Assembly (NCBI RefSeq): GCF_026151205.1
Contig: NC_087072.1
Span: 5,318,084-5,382,083 of the forward strand
DNA length: 64,000 nt
Source: Bolinopsis microptera
Lineage: Eukaryota > Ctenophora > Tentaculata > Lobata > Bolinopsidae
Direction: 5' to 3'
Shown: piece by piece, positions 50,716 to 60,710 of the stretch
How positions within the stretch are numbered: position 1 is the stretch's first letter
Layout of the letters: every line of letters begins with the position of its first letter
Notes under the pieces: model-generated
Told to the model about the DNA's origin: nothing
Database searches by the model: none
The model's input: the letters and a program-made list of their open reading frames with translations, nothing else
Translations under genes and position numbers: made by a program

Positions 50716-51366
50716 TTAACAGAAGGCCTTTCTATAGGATTGTGGATCTTGTAATGGCATCTTTCGGTACAATTTAAAGGGAACATAAGTAAAATGTTTA
50801 TTCTATAAGTTACATTGGAGTGTACTGAAAAATCTATAGAATTGTGAATCATGAATTACCTCTTGGAGAGGAGAAAAGAATATTTTCAGATTAATTTGAC
50901 TCACCAGAATGATCGGACACGTGATTGAGGGTTCAATGAAGAGGTACCTGCCAAATGATCAAGATTTTCTAGGGATACCCCTTCAGTACATAAAGATTGT
51001 AGAGAACTTGACTGTTAACAAAGAACTATAGCATAGCAATATACAATGTTACTGCAGTGCCATACAATACTGTACTATACAACATGGTAAACTATCGTTA
51101 TTGTGCACCACACCCTTTTGACATAGTATTGCAGATATCCCTCTCTCTAGCCACACATTGGCATCTCGAACATATTACTGATTCCCAAGAAATAGCAACA
51201 CGATCTTGGGTGAGACATGGAAAAGAAAGTAAAGCAAATGACAGTGATGTAAATTGAATAAATATCTGGTATTTCTCGAATATTATACTCAGTGAAACAA
51301 TAAGTTTTAAGTTTAAGATTGTAGCTTCTTTAAATTATTTGTATTCTTATTGTATTGCTGTGTTAA
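50716..51366. other. Short unique stretch between mobile elements
   Basis: I see no exon, RNA gene or repeat that I can support here. Confidence 0.4.
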
Positions 51367-51493
51367 TCTATACTAATAATCTTAATAAATGTGTGTCTGT
51401 CTGTAGTTTACGAATGGTTAACTAGAGAAATCGGTAGGAGATATGGAACTGGTTTTATCGGTATAGTGCCGACAAAACTCTGACGAAGCCAAA

Positions 51494-52505
51494 GGATACA
51501 AGGATACAAGGATACAAGGATACAAGGATACAAAAGTGATAATTACTTTATTGAGTACACAATAGTTGTAATTCTGAAATAATTTAAGTTACACAATTCT
51601 AATTATTTACAAGTGTGTAGGGATAATTTAGAAATGTTATATAATGCTAGTTTTAGAAAAATAGATAAATCGAGTTTGTATGGTTCAATCTTATTTCAAG
51701 GTCCTATAGCATTATGCACTTGCCAGTATTTGAGTGGAAATCTGGGCTCTTATAATAGGCTGTATAATTTTCGTTCACAGAGAGAATTGAATGGATTGCT
51801 CTTGCTGTGGCAGTGAGTGTGGTAGGATCTAGAGTTTTGTTGGAGAGCAAACCGACTAGGTCAGTAATGTTTAGGGGATGGAAATTGAATTTTTCCCTAA
51901 CTGAGGAGTAGAGCAAACAGTCAATCAATACGTGACTTTCGTCCTCAATAGGCTTTAGCCCTTTGCTGAAAAAGCAGTAGGTGCACCAACGTTCTTCTCT
52001 TGGTACAAGGGGGGTTTCATATCTGCCCCTTTCGATGTAGAGGTTGTGGCAGCTGATACGAAACCTTGTCAGACTTTTTCGAACATCCGGTATTTTGATA
52101 ATTCGTAGGTATGCCTCTGGTTCGAAATCATGTTTAATTAAGTTATAGAATTCTAGTTTTGGCGAGGAGGCCTTGGCAGCTTTCCAGGTATTCACGAATT
52201 CTTCCCTCATGTTATGACTGATTTGGGTGGAGAGCTTAGATTTTGAGGAAGATGAGGGGGTGAAGTTGTATTTGGTGAGAAGCTTTGAGATGTTGGTATA
52301 CCAAGGAAGTCCCAACATGATTTGTTCGTGAAATGCAGCACAGAGTAGTTCGTTTTCAGTGTTTTCAAGGCGACTATAGTAATCTATTGCAAGTTTGCAG
52401 GCTTCAAAGAATAGAGGGTGGCGCCCGCTTTCGCCCCAGCAACCTATATTTGATGCTTTTGAATGTACAGACAAAGACCACTTGATAAACTTTAGGTGGA
52501 ATTTT
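51494..52505 (-). mobile_element. 5'-truncated LINE fragment with (TTGTATCC)n tail
   Basis: A 256-codon minus-strand frame (52474-51704) resembles the C-terminus of non-LTR reverse-transcriptase proteins: LTRFRISCHNLYIERGRYE, PREERWCTYC, then DESHVLIDCLLYSSVREKF, a zinc-knuckle-like C-x2-C-H-C. The 3' end is a run of about five 8-bp TTGTATCC units (51494-51533), a typical LINE tail type. The empty site AGCCAAATGATTAAGG is present at 10595; only AAA is duplicated. The clade is not assigned. Confidence 0.65.
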
Positions 52506-52650
52506 TAAATGATTAAGGTTTTTCAAATCGGTCGGTTGCCTATTAAGTATTACCATTCGAGTATTAGATATGTGTGGGGCATTCAGAATAAAATTGCGGT
52601 GTGTTTGGACTGGGCAAGTTCATACCTTCACATCGTTTTAACTTCGAAAA

Positions 52651-53221
52651 CCTTTACTCCACTTATATACTCAACAAATGGCGGATGGGGTCCACAAGCC
52701 ACAAGATACCACAAGAGACTCGCTGAAAAACTATCCCAGAAGAGAGGAGAAGACTATGCGGCTATTATGTGTTACATGCGCACCAGGATTAGATTCTCAA
52801 TCCTCAGGAGCACCCTGATAGCGGTCAGGGGTGAGAGAGGGAGACGGCAATCGTATACATTGCCAGTCAGTGTAACTTCGTTTAACTTGATACCTGCCAC
52901 CATGGACTATGAATGTTTCTAGACACTATCCTTTTGATATTGAGATATTGGTATTTCAGATCACGTGTACATCGTTCCTTTTTTTACGACACAGTAATTT
53001 ATTGACACTCACAGCTATAATTTTAATCATTGAATCAGTATTTTTATCTGTGCTCTGCGAATGCATCACATGAATCAGTTTTTTAATCTATTAACTTATT
53101 ACACATTTGTGCTCTGCTTTAGCATCACTTGACTATTTAAAAAAAATTGTTTGTTCAGGCCATGACCTTATAGTCAGCCAATTGGCCATTGCTATATTAT
53201 GTGTATATTGTTTGAATATTC
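52651..53221 (+). mobile_element. Second LINE-like 3' fragment, 14-bp target duplication
   Basis: TTTAACTTCGAAAA occurs at 52637-52650 and 53222-53235; the related intact site is at 10866-10880. The insert opens in a coding frame (TPLIYSTNGGWGPQATRY then KRLAEKL, MRTRIRFSILRSTLIAVRGE) that ends at 52922. This resembles the C-terminal tail of mobile-element reverse-transcriptase proteins, and an about 300-bp 3' UTR follows. A 14-bp duplication and 5' truncation fit target-primed reverse transcription. Confidence 0.55.
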
Positions 53222-53328
53222 TTTAACTTCGAAAATGTAATGCGTTTTTAGAATACAATAGGCGGGTTTATACTTTTGCATTTCAACTACGATAGTGAAG
53301 TCCCGGCCGTAGGCACGTGTTACACTAG

Positions 53329-54541
53329 TATGATTATAATACGGACTTTTATTGTCTGTTGGACAGTTTGTGAAGCTGCACTGATAAAGATAAGTGAGTT
53401 ACTGAAAAGATTATCGAACTCCTGAAATAGCGCTCGACTATAATCATACGATACATGATATAAAAATGGTAATAATTAATATGCGCGGCATTGCTCATAA
53501 TCAATTTGATTTCTATTTCTGTCAATTTATCGGAATGTAGTAACTTGCTTACAGTTTACATGATTATCCATCATAAATCAACTGACCCGGTGCTGTTTAA
53601 CTTTTGTGTTGTAATTATATTATAAAATTAAAGCAAAAAGTATAAAATAATACGTGCGTGCGCGGCTTGAGCATAAGAATGGATGCGTACGTAGGGGCTG
53701 GAGTACGCTTGTTTACAGATTGATGAAATGTTGCACTGTAAATATTTAGAATTTACGATATATTATTTGTAGCGCGATGCGTTACTGTGCCGCGCCGCGC
53801 ACTCAATGAGGCTTCTCACAGCGATGGCTAGATCGGCGAAATGCGCTACTGTGCCACGCCGAGCTGCCATGAATTGACATCGTCAATTAAATATATTATG
53901 ATCTAATAATAAATTTTACAAAGCTGGCTTTGGATTTAGGTAAAACTATAATTTATTTAAAAATGCACGGATAGTTTTAAATTTATTTCTATTTGTCGTA
54001 TATTGTATAATTATAAATAATAAACAAGTTAATCTTGTTCTCATGAATGCGCGGCTTTGGCGGCCAGTTATTGACTTATACATAAAGTTAAATTTGTTTT
54101 GCTCTAATCAGAGCCCTCTCGCTTGCAGTAGGTTTACAAGGTTTACAAGGTCTACAAGGTTTACAAGGTTTACAAGGTTTACAAAGTACGCGACACGCGT
54201 ATACACATGACTATGCATATGTGAAACTTACCTGGGGACACCAGGCTATTATGTTCATAAACATTTGGCGGAATGACAGGCTGAGCGCGGCCCAATAAAT
54301 GCGCTCCTACTAAATCGCTTGCCCAAATTTTAAGAAAATTCTTGTGAAAAGGCCTTGTATCACGTTGCGACCCCCACGGTCGTTTCACTATCGTCCTGAC
54401 GATACGAGGGGAGCCGCGCACTTCGTGCGCGGTGGGTCATACAACGTATGACAAAAAAGGCCCTAAGGGTATGAAATTAATCTGGATCGGTGTATTTTTA
54501 AACGCTGATTCCGAGTCACCCCCCATGACGTAGGGTAAAAA
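53329..54541. repeat. Repeat-rich stretch: GTTTACAAG tandem array and half fold-back copy
   Basis: 54130-54182 is a tandem array of about five TTTACAAGG units. 54351-54455 is a half copy of the fold-back family seen whole at 57855-58051. 54240-54300 shares GGCGGAATGACAGGCTGAGCG with 57653 and, inverted and more diverged, with 62318. 54505-54541 is a piece of the dispersed repeat split by the LTR element. No gene is seen. Confidence 0.55.
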
Positions 54542-54822
54542 TGTTAGATGGCCTCTAGTTGAACAATAAAATCCGTATTTGTCGTATGTACAAAACCTGT
54601 AAAACAAAATACTTTATTACATAATAGAATAACTTTACCACCAAATTAAACCAATTCCAAATAAATACCTAATAACTAAACATTATAAATACTTACCGAT
54701 TGGACGGTAGTGTGCTGCCAATGTTCCACTCCTCCCCAGTCCAATCGGTTATCCTTCTTTGCTTGTCATTGCTAGAAAAGGTAAACACGGTTAGAAGTAT
54801 TCTGTCACGAAAGAGAGAGAAA
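54542..54822 (-). repeat. 3' LTR (left copy)
   Basis: 281 bp, matching 57096-57376 almost perfectly; outer end TGTTAGATGG on the plus strand. Confidence 0.8.
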
Positions 54823-54929
54823 GGTGTGAACAGTAATAACATTCCCCGGTTTTCCTTTTCCAGCAATGCTAGCCCCAATTTCTCTCCAGATTGCACTATT
54901 AAATTACACAAAAATACGCTCGAAGATCC

Positions 54930-55720
54930 CGTCTGAGCTACAGCTGTCGTCAGATTATCACCCGCAGTGACCTATCTGGACGAATCCATTAAATAATTAA
55001 AATACAGTCAACAACCCCGTTTGAGTTATAGCTGTCTTCAGATTATCACCCGCAGTGACCTATCTGGACGGATCCATTAAATAATTAAAATACAGTCAAC
55101 AACCCCGTTTGAGTTATAGCTGTCTTCAGATTATCACCCGCAGTGACCTATCTGGACGAATCCATTAAATAATTAAATACAGTCAACAACCCCGTTTGGG
55201 TTATAGCTGTCTTCAGATTATCACCCGCAGTGACCTATCTGGACGAATCCATCAAATAATTAAATACGCTCAACAACCCTGTTGGAGCTACAGCTGTCTT
55301 CAGATTATCACCCGCAGTGACCTATCTGGACGAATCTATCAAACAATAAACTTGTACCCACAAATACGCTCAACAACCCTGTTGGAGCTACAGCTGTCTT
55401 CAGATTATCACCCGCAGTGACCTATCTGGACGAATCTATCAAACAATAAACTTGTACCCACAAATACGCTCAACAACCCTGTTGGAGCTACAGCTGTCTT
55501 CAGATTATCACCCGCAGTGACCTATCTGGACAAATCTACCAAACAATAAACTTGTACCCACAAATACGCTCAACAAACCCCGTTGGAGCTGCAGCTGTCT
55601 TTAGATTATCACCCGCAGTGACCTATCAAGACGAAACTGCCGAATATTAAAATCGTCCCTGTATTTTCGCTCAACAACCCCGTTGGAGCAGATGTCTTCA
55701 GATTATCACTGAATTATGGA
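54930..55720. repeat. Tandem array inside the LTR element, about nine units of 90-103 bp
   Basis: Each unit carries CAGATTATCACCCGCAG followed by TGACCTATCTGGACGAA. Early units are about 90 bp; later ones gain about 12 bp (ACTTGTACCCACAAATACGC). The last unit is partial. The array lies between gag and the 3' LTR. Confidence 0.9.
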
Positions 55721-56058
55721 ACTGAATTTACATACTGAATATTACTCTTATTTCTTATATACAGACATAATTGATCTTATAATAAATATTCGACTCATTT
55801 CTATATTTATTATCATAGAATCCGACAATAAAATGCGATAAAAACTTAAAACACGACACATAACAAATTACAAAACATAAAGCTGAATAAACTCACAATT
55901 CCTAAAATAGAAACATTGACTTTTGTTTGACCCAACGCTCTTGACTCATACATTAAACGACACAAAACAGTCATTTGATTGCCTTCTTGTTTCTCAATCA
56001 AGATACTTTTCAAAATCTACTCTGAACAAAGGTTTTTATGTATTGCTAGCTCTCTCGA

Positions 56059-56958
56059 TCATTCCGTATTTCCAAGGTCAGCATCCTCAGATCCAGGGAA
56101 TGTGTTAAAGGAACACTGAGCAACCATATGACCTGGTTGGTGGCATATAAAACAACATACCTTGGGACTACTACTCCCCCTCATATAAAGCTTTTGTCCT
56201 CGTTTCTGAGCATATGAGTTGTATCTTTGCTGTCCTCTATCCTGAGCATCTGGGTTATATCTGTTTTCTTCTCTCATTGTTTGACCCGTGAAATTCCTTT
56301 TATCCCAATTTCTGGTCCAGTGAATGTCAGACCCCAATTTGTAATCCTCAGCTAGAAAGACAGGTTCCTGCTTTACCATTTCCTCCATAGGAGTACTTTT
56401 AAAAGGTAGACTAGAGTGATTCTCATTCCTTGTGAATCCATCTCCAAACGTCCTTTTTAACTGTTCTTGCATCAAGTCATAGGATAATGTACTAGTGCAA
56501 GTTGCTCTAACTAATCTCGCCTGTTCATCACTTAGGCTTGCCTGATTTAATAGTCTATACGCTAATACCACGTCATCGTAAAGATCTTCGTTCTTTCTGA
56601 GCTGTTTGAGAATTTTATACCTCCTCTGGAATTCCAAGATGTAGTTGTCTATATCTTCTCCATCTCCTCTCCTGTATCCCTCAAAATCATCTATTGCCTT
56701 AAATAAAGACTGAGTACTGTCCTTCTTATACAGTTTGTCCAGTTCGGCAATGAGTTTATCAACTCCATCTTCTGCTCCTAGCACCTTTAATGTCATGTTT
56801 ATAGAAACCTCCTGTGGTCTACCTTTCATGTTCATAATCAGCTTACTAGCTTGCTGTTTCGTTGATGCTGCGGTGCCAAGCTGCCATATTAGCACTTTCT
56901 TCTTCCATGTGCTGTAGTCAGCGCTGTCGTCTAAAACTGGTATCTCACGAAGACTCAT
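56059..56958 (-). CDS. gag-like protein of the LTR element, 299 aa, CCHC knuckle
   Basis: The N-terminal two thirds is a helical gag-type region (YSTWKKKVLIWQLG, then GRPQEVSINM, LDKLYKKD, then YRRGDGEDIDNYILEFQRR) of the kind found in Copia-like gag proteins. Near the C-terminus CFICHQPGHMVAQC is a CCHC zinc knuckle, the nucleic-acid-binding part of nucleocapsid. The knuckle is preceded by a basic, Gln/Asn/Tyr-rich stretch (QDRGQQRYNSYAQKRGQK). It is a retroelement fossil rather than a host gene, though the open frame means domestication cannot be excluded from sequence alone. Confidence 0.75.
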   Translation of the reverse strand: MSLREIPVLDDSADYSTWKKKVLIWQLGTAASTKQQASKLIMNMKGRPQEVSINMTLKVLGAEDGVDKLIAELDKLYKKDSTQSLFKAIDDFEGYRRGDGEDIDNYILEFQRRYKILKQLRKNEDLYDDVVLAYRLLNQASLSDEQARLVRATCTSTLSYDLMQEQLKRTFGDGFTRNENHSSLPFKSTPMEEMVKQEPVFLAEDYKLGSDIHWTRNWDKRNFTGQTMREENRYNPDAQDRGQQRYNSYAQKRGQKLYMRGSSSPKVCCFICHQPGHMVAQCSFNTFPGSEDADLGNTE

Positions 56959-57095
56959 AGTTATAGTTCAACTAAAAAAAAACAACTCTAAAACTGTCTC
57001 TCAAATTAGTCTCTAAAATGTAGTCTAAATAACACACAAACAAAGTGCCACTGTCAGGTCGTTGCGTAGAACGTTTTCCGACTTCCTGCTATCAC

Positions 57096-57376
57096 TGTTA
57101 GATGGCCTCTAGTTGAACAATAAAATCCGTATTTGTCGTATGTACAAAACCTGTAATACAAAATACTTTATTACATAATAGAATAACTTTACCACCAAAT
57201 TAAACCAATTCCAAATAAATACCTAATAACTAAACATTATAAATACTTACCGATTGGACGGTAGTGTGCTGCCAATGTTCCACTCCTCCCCAGTCCAATC
57301 GGTTATCCTTCTTTGCTTGTCATTGCTAGAAAAGGTAAACACGGTTAGAAGTATTCTGTCACGAAAGAGAGAGAAA
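57096..57376 (-). repeat. 5' LTR (right copy)
   Basis: Partner of 54542-54822. It is followed at 57377 by the repeated 26-bp flank. Confidence 0.8.
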
Positions 57377-57570
57377 TCACCCCCCATGACGTAGGGTAAA
57401 AATGCTTACCTGAAGAGTTATGGGCAAAAAAACTGTTTTGGTCACGTGACAGGCTAGTTAAACACAAATTCAATTGTTTCGGACTCGGGTTAGGGTTAGG
57501 GTTGTGATTAGGGTTATGAATAGCTTTGGGGTTATGGTTAGGGTTAGGGTTGGGATTAGGGTGTATGTAA
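57377..57570. repeat. Dispersed repeat with TTAGGG-like tract, right part of split copy
   Basis: Continues the repeat broken at 54541 by the LTR element. It includes GTCACGTGAC and several GGTTAGGGTTAGGG stretches (57487-57565). Related copies lie at 1075-1370 (inverted) and 58608-58856. Confidence 0.7.
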
Positions 57571-57854
57571 AACCGTTTTGTTCGGCTGCAAAACCTTACT
57601 TGAGGACCCCAGACTTTAATGTTGGTAAACAACATTAAATAGAATAGAGATTAGGCGGAATGACAGGCTGAGCGCGGCCCAGTAAGCAAAACCATAAAAA
57701 CCATGAAGTCACGTGAAAATTTGGGCGAGCGAATTAGTAAGAGCCCAATAAATGTGAAACAATTGTTAAATGTTAAAGATATTTTTAATTCAACGTAATT
57801 TTAATAAAAATATAAAAATATTTTATGAATATTTGCAATGATCTTATGTTACAT

Positions 57855-58051
57855 TTGTCATACGTTGTCTGAATCGCCGCGCACGAGTGCGCGGCTCCCC
57901 CTGTATCGTCGAAACTCTACAGGGGTGAAGACAGTGGGGGTCACTTGTATCACGTTGCGACCCCCACGGTCGTTTCACTACCCTTTATCGTCCTGACGAT
58001 ACGAGGGGAGCCGCGCACTTCGTGCGCGTTGGGTCATACAACGTATGACAA
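57855..58051. repeat. Fold-back MITE-like element, about 55-bp inverted arms
   Basis: TTGTCATACGTTGT at 57855 and ACAACGTATGACAA ending at 58051 are terminal. Arms include a secondary hairpin GCCGCGCAC/GTGCGCGGC and a GTATCGTC/GACGATAC pair. A half copy lies at 54351-54455. Confidence 0.7.
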
Positions 58052-58607
58052 GGGGTCACCACGTGATACAATGTAATATCATGTCATGTTTTGATTTGAT
58101 TTAATTAACCTGGGAACCCTTTCCCAAGTTATACTATAATGTTCATAAAGATGAAAGAAATTTGGCAGAATGAACATGAATGCATGATGGTTGTTTGTAC
58201 ACTGTACAACCGCCCACGTGCAAATCAGACGAGAAATATGAAGTTGCGTAGTTACCATGGTATGGTAACGCATAACGAGGGTTACTACACGCACGTGCAC
58301 GTGCAATGATTTAACGTTCTTGTAAACCTTGTAAAGCTACTAATTGTTTTAACGTCATTTTGATCGGTTTTGTTGATATTACGCTGTGTTTAGTACAAAC
58401 AACATTTTAATTGGCTGTATCTTCGGTTATGTACTATGTAGGACATTTTTGACGCGATTTAAACTTACTAACAAAAAAATACTATTAGCTTCCTCCCTGT
58501 GACCGGCCACGGGTTTTCTAGTTTCTTTATAAAACAGGAAACCATTGTCAGCCTTATTATATAAAGGTCATATTTTCCTTATAAAACGGGAAACCATTGT
58601 CAGATGA

Positions 58608-58856
58608 ATTACGATCAGCGTGCTAAATCACTCTACAGTCGATTTTCGAGATTGTTCTAAAAGGGCCCCGACAGTTGAAACCAACTTCCATCGATGTATT
58701 TTCGGACGCTAATTCCGAATCACCCCCATGACAAAGGGTTAAAATGCTCCCCTGACGAAATATTGACGAAAAACTGTCTCGATCACGTGATATGACCGTA
58801 AAAGGAATTTAGTTTAATTTCTCGTTAGGGTTAGGGTTTCAGCATATGCTTTTGTT
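58608..58856 (+). repeat. Dispersed repeat copy with TTAGGG-like end
   Basis: Runs GCGTGCTAAATCACTCTAC to TTAGGGTTAGGGTTTCAGC; it is the inverted counterpart of about 1092-1368, with roughly 85-90 percent agreement by eye. Includes GATCACGTGATATGACCG. Confidence 0.75.
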
Positions 58857-60710
58857 AAGGGGGCAGGGGGGGGGGGGGGTTATTTATGAAATTTCTCTCG
58901 AAATTGATTTTATAGTTGTTTCTGATAGAGGGGAGTGATATCTACCAGATATTTTTGGTCCCATGGAAAAATTTTGTTCCTAGCCGAAATTATTTCCGGT
59001 CAAAGGTCAGTGCTCATGTGCAATTGTATTGCGTGAGCGATTTTCAATCGCGCGCCCTGAAAATCGAGTCTAAAAATCTATCTTCTCCTACATTTTTTGA
59101 GCAATCACCTTGAAACGTTCAGGATATGTTCTAAGGACCATTTAGAAACTTCTGGTCTATCACAATTTTAAAATAGGCCTTAGAAAAGTTTTTATTCGAT
59201 TTTGAAAAACAACTATTGATAAGGGACATCTACTTAGGACGTCCACCAAAATCACGGATTTTTAGACCACCACCCTCCCCCTGTCCGGATGTGTCCGAAT
59301 TTTCAAAACCTAAGCTGGTCTGGGGTCGTTTGCTGCTTGAAAAGGTTGGTGACTTACTGCTTACGTTGTGTAGGAGAAATTTTTATTTCAAAATTCAAAT
59401 AAACTTTACATCAATGTATTACAGTTATATTCAATAGAAAAGACCACAATATCTCCTGTGAGGCAAAAACATGGAAAAAGAGAGCTAGAAAAATATTCAT
59501 GAGACTCAACACTACCAGACTACAGCTGGAGTGAGAAACATTATGTAAACATCAAAGTAAAATTTATTTTGGCTGAACCAAAACACGGTGGTAAAACCAT
59601 AATTACATTGGTGCCGACCCTACATAAAATCATTAATAAATAATCAAGAGAAATATATACGATACCTTCTTGCTACTACTCCAGTCTCCACAAACTTACA
59701 AGACATAACAATAAAATAACATAATTATATATTATAATATTATAATAGCAATCTATCTAGCCACTCACGTACGTACTGCGTGACGCGCTTATAACTTAGC
59801 TTGATCAGCAAATAACTTAGCTTGATCAGCAAACTCCATGAGTTTTAGTGCATATAATTCCCGGAAATAGTTATAAAATTTGTAATCGCAAAAAAGTTAC
59901 AAGCAATACCTTTACAGCTGTGTTCCTATTAAAATATATAACCTGGTAAGTATAATTCGATGCCGTCTCCAAAATGAATCATTATTCCCATTAAGAGGAG
60001 TATGCAATCCTGCGTGGTCCACAAGACTTCAAGTTTTACATATTTGTCAATCAGATAAAGATTTTCCTTTGAATCTACCATGCTAGTTTGCTAAATGCTG
60101 CTTGAAAAGGTTGGTGACTTACTGCTTACGTTGTGTAGGAGAAATAACTTAGCTTGATCAGCACTAAATATGTCTAAACCAACTATTATGCAATTCAGCG
60201 GACCCAAATATTTTATTTGATTGAATATCCTGAGTACGTGAAGGTCGTCGTATTTCATCGATACAATCTAACTGTTCAGTATCAAAATCAATATCAAAAA
60301 ACTAGATATAAAACATGTTCGTTCACATATTACGTAATCAATATTTTAGCAATTTTTACCCCACACTCTATAATCAACCGTAATCAAGACCCAACCCCAC
60401 CCCTCCCAACAGCAAAATTACGTAATCATGGCCTGACCCCCCCCCCCCCCCCCCCCCCCCCCCTTTTTGACTTTTTCCCCTGAAAAACGGTTTTCTCTAC
60501 GTTTAATGCTACCCTGATCATTATGAGCCGAAATGATTGTTATGATATCCGGCCAAGTACCTACCCAACTACTTACTTTAGCAGCCGGATACCCGATCCA
60601 TTCCTAATTTTATCACATTGAGTGGAATTTGAATTATAATAATAACTTATAACAATTGACAGTGGAGTTATGGAATGTATCAATGAGAACGTGGTCTAGT
60701 TCTGGTCTAG
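58857..60710. other. Intergenic, repeats only
   Basis: Poly-G (58864-58877) and a long poly-C run (about 60438-60462) are present. A 50-bp block (GCTGCTTGAAAAGGTTGGTG...) occurs at 59332 and again at 60097. AACTTAGCTTGATCAGCA is tripled (59795, 59815, 60145). GGACGTCCACCAAAATCACGG near 59237 and the C-rich tract after it look like part of a dispersed element. I see no gene. Confidence 0.5.

Larger units (their letters stand above)
51367..53328 (+). mobile_element. Helitron-like element with two nested LINE insertions
   Basis: Begins TCTATACTAATAATC after a host A and ends TTACACTAG before a host T. Flanking pieces align to the elements in Ig gene intron 1 (10454-10926 and 21923-22451): GGTATAGTGCCGAC, AAATGATTAAGG, GGCGGGTTTATAC and CGGCCGTAGGCA in the same order. 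The original element was only a few hundred bases; the extra length is the two LINE fragments at 51494-52505 and 52651-53221. There is no Rep/helicase coding, so it is non-autonomous. Confidence 0.55.
54542..57376 (-). mobile_element. Young non-autonomous LTR retrotransposon (gag only), about 2.8 kb
   Basis: Direct terminal repeats of 281 bp (54542-54822 and 57096-57376) are almost identical, so insertion is recent. The element reads on the minus strand. It holds one gag-like ORF (56958-56059) and, downstream of it, a tandem array (54930-55720) before the 3' LTR. No protease, reverse transcriptase or integrase is seen, so it would need help from another element. The gag ORF looks whole. It sits inside a dispersed repeat, and a 26-bp segment of that repeat (TCACCCCCCATGACG...) is present on both sides. 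Copia-like affinity is suggested by the gag only. Confidence 0.75.

Noticed and set aside
54930-55720. Regular repeat array suggestive of CRISPR
   Set aside because: Animal DNA inside an LTR element; unit length and near-identical linkers fit a minisatellite, with no spacers.
60217-60483. Plus-strand frame ending in a proline run
   Set aside because: The proline run is the poly-C tract; the rest is AT-rich with no coding character.
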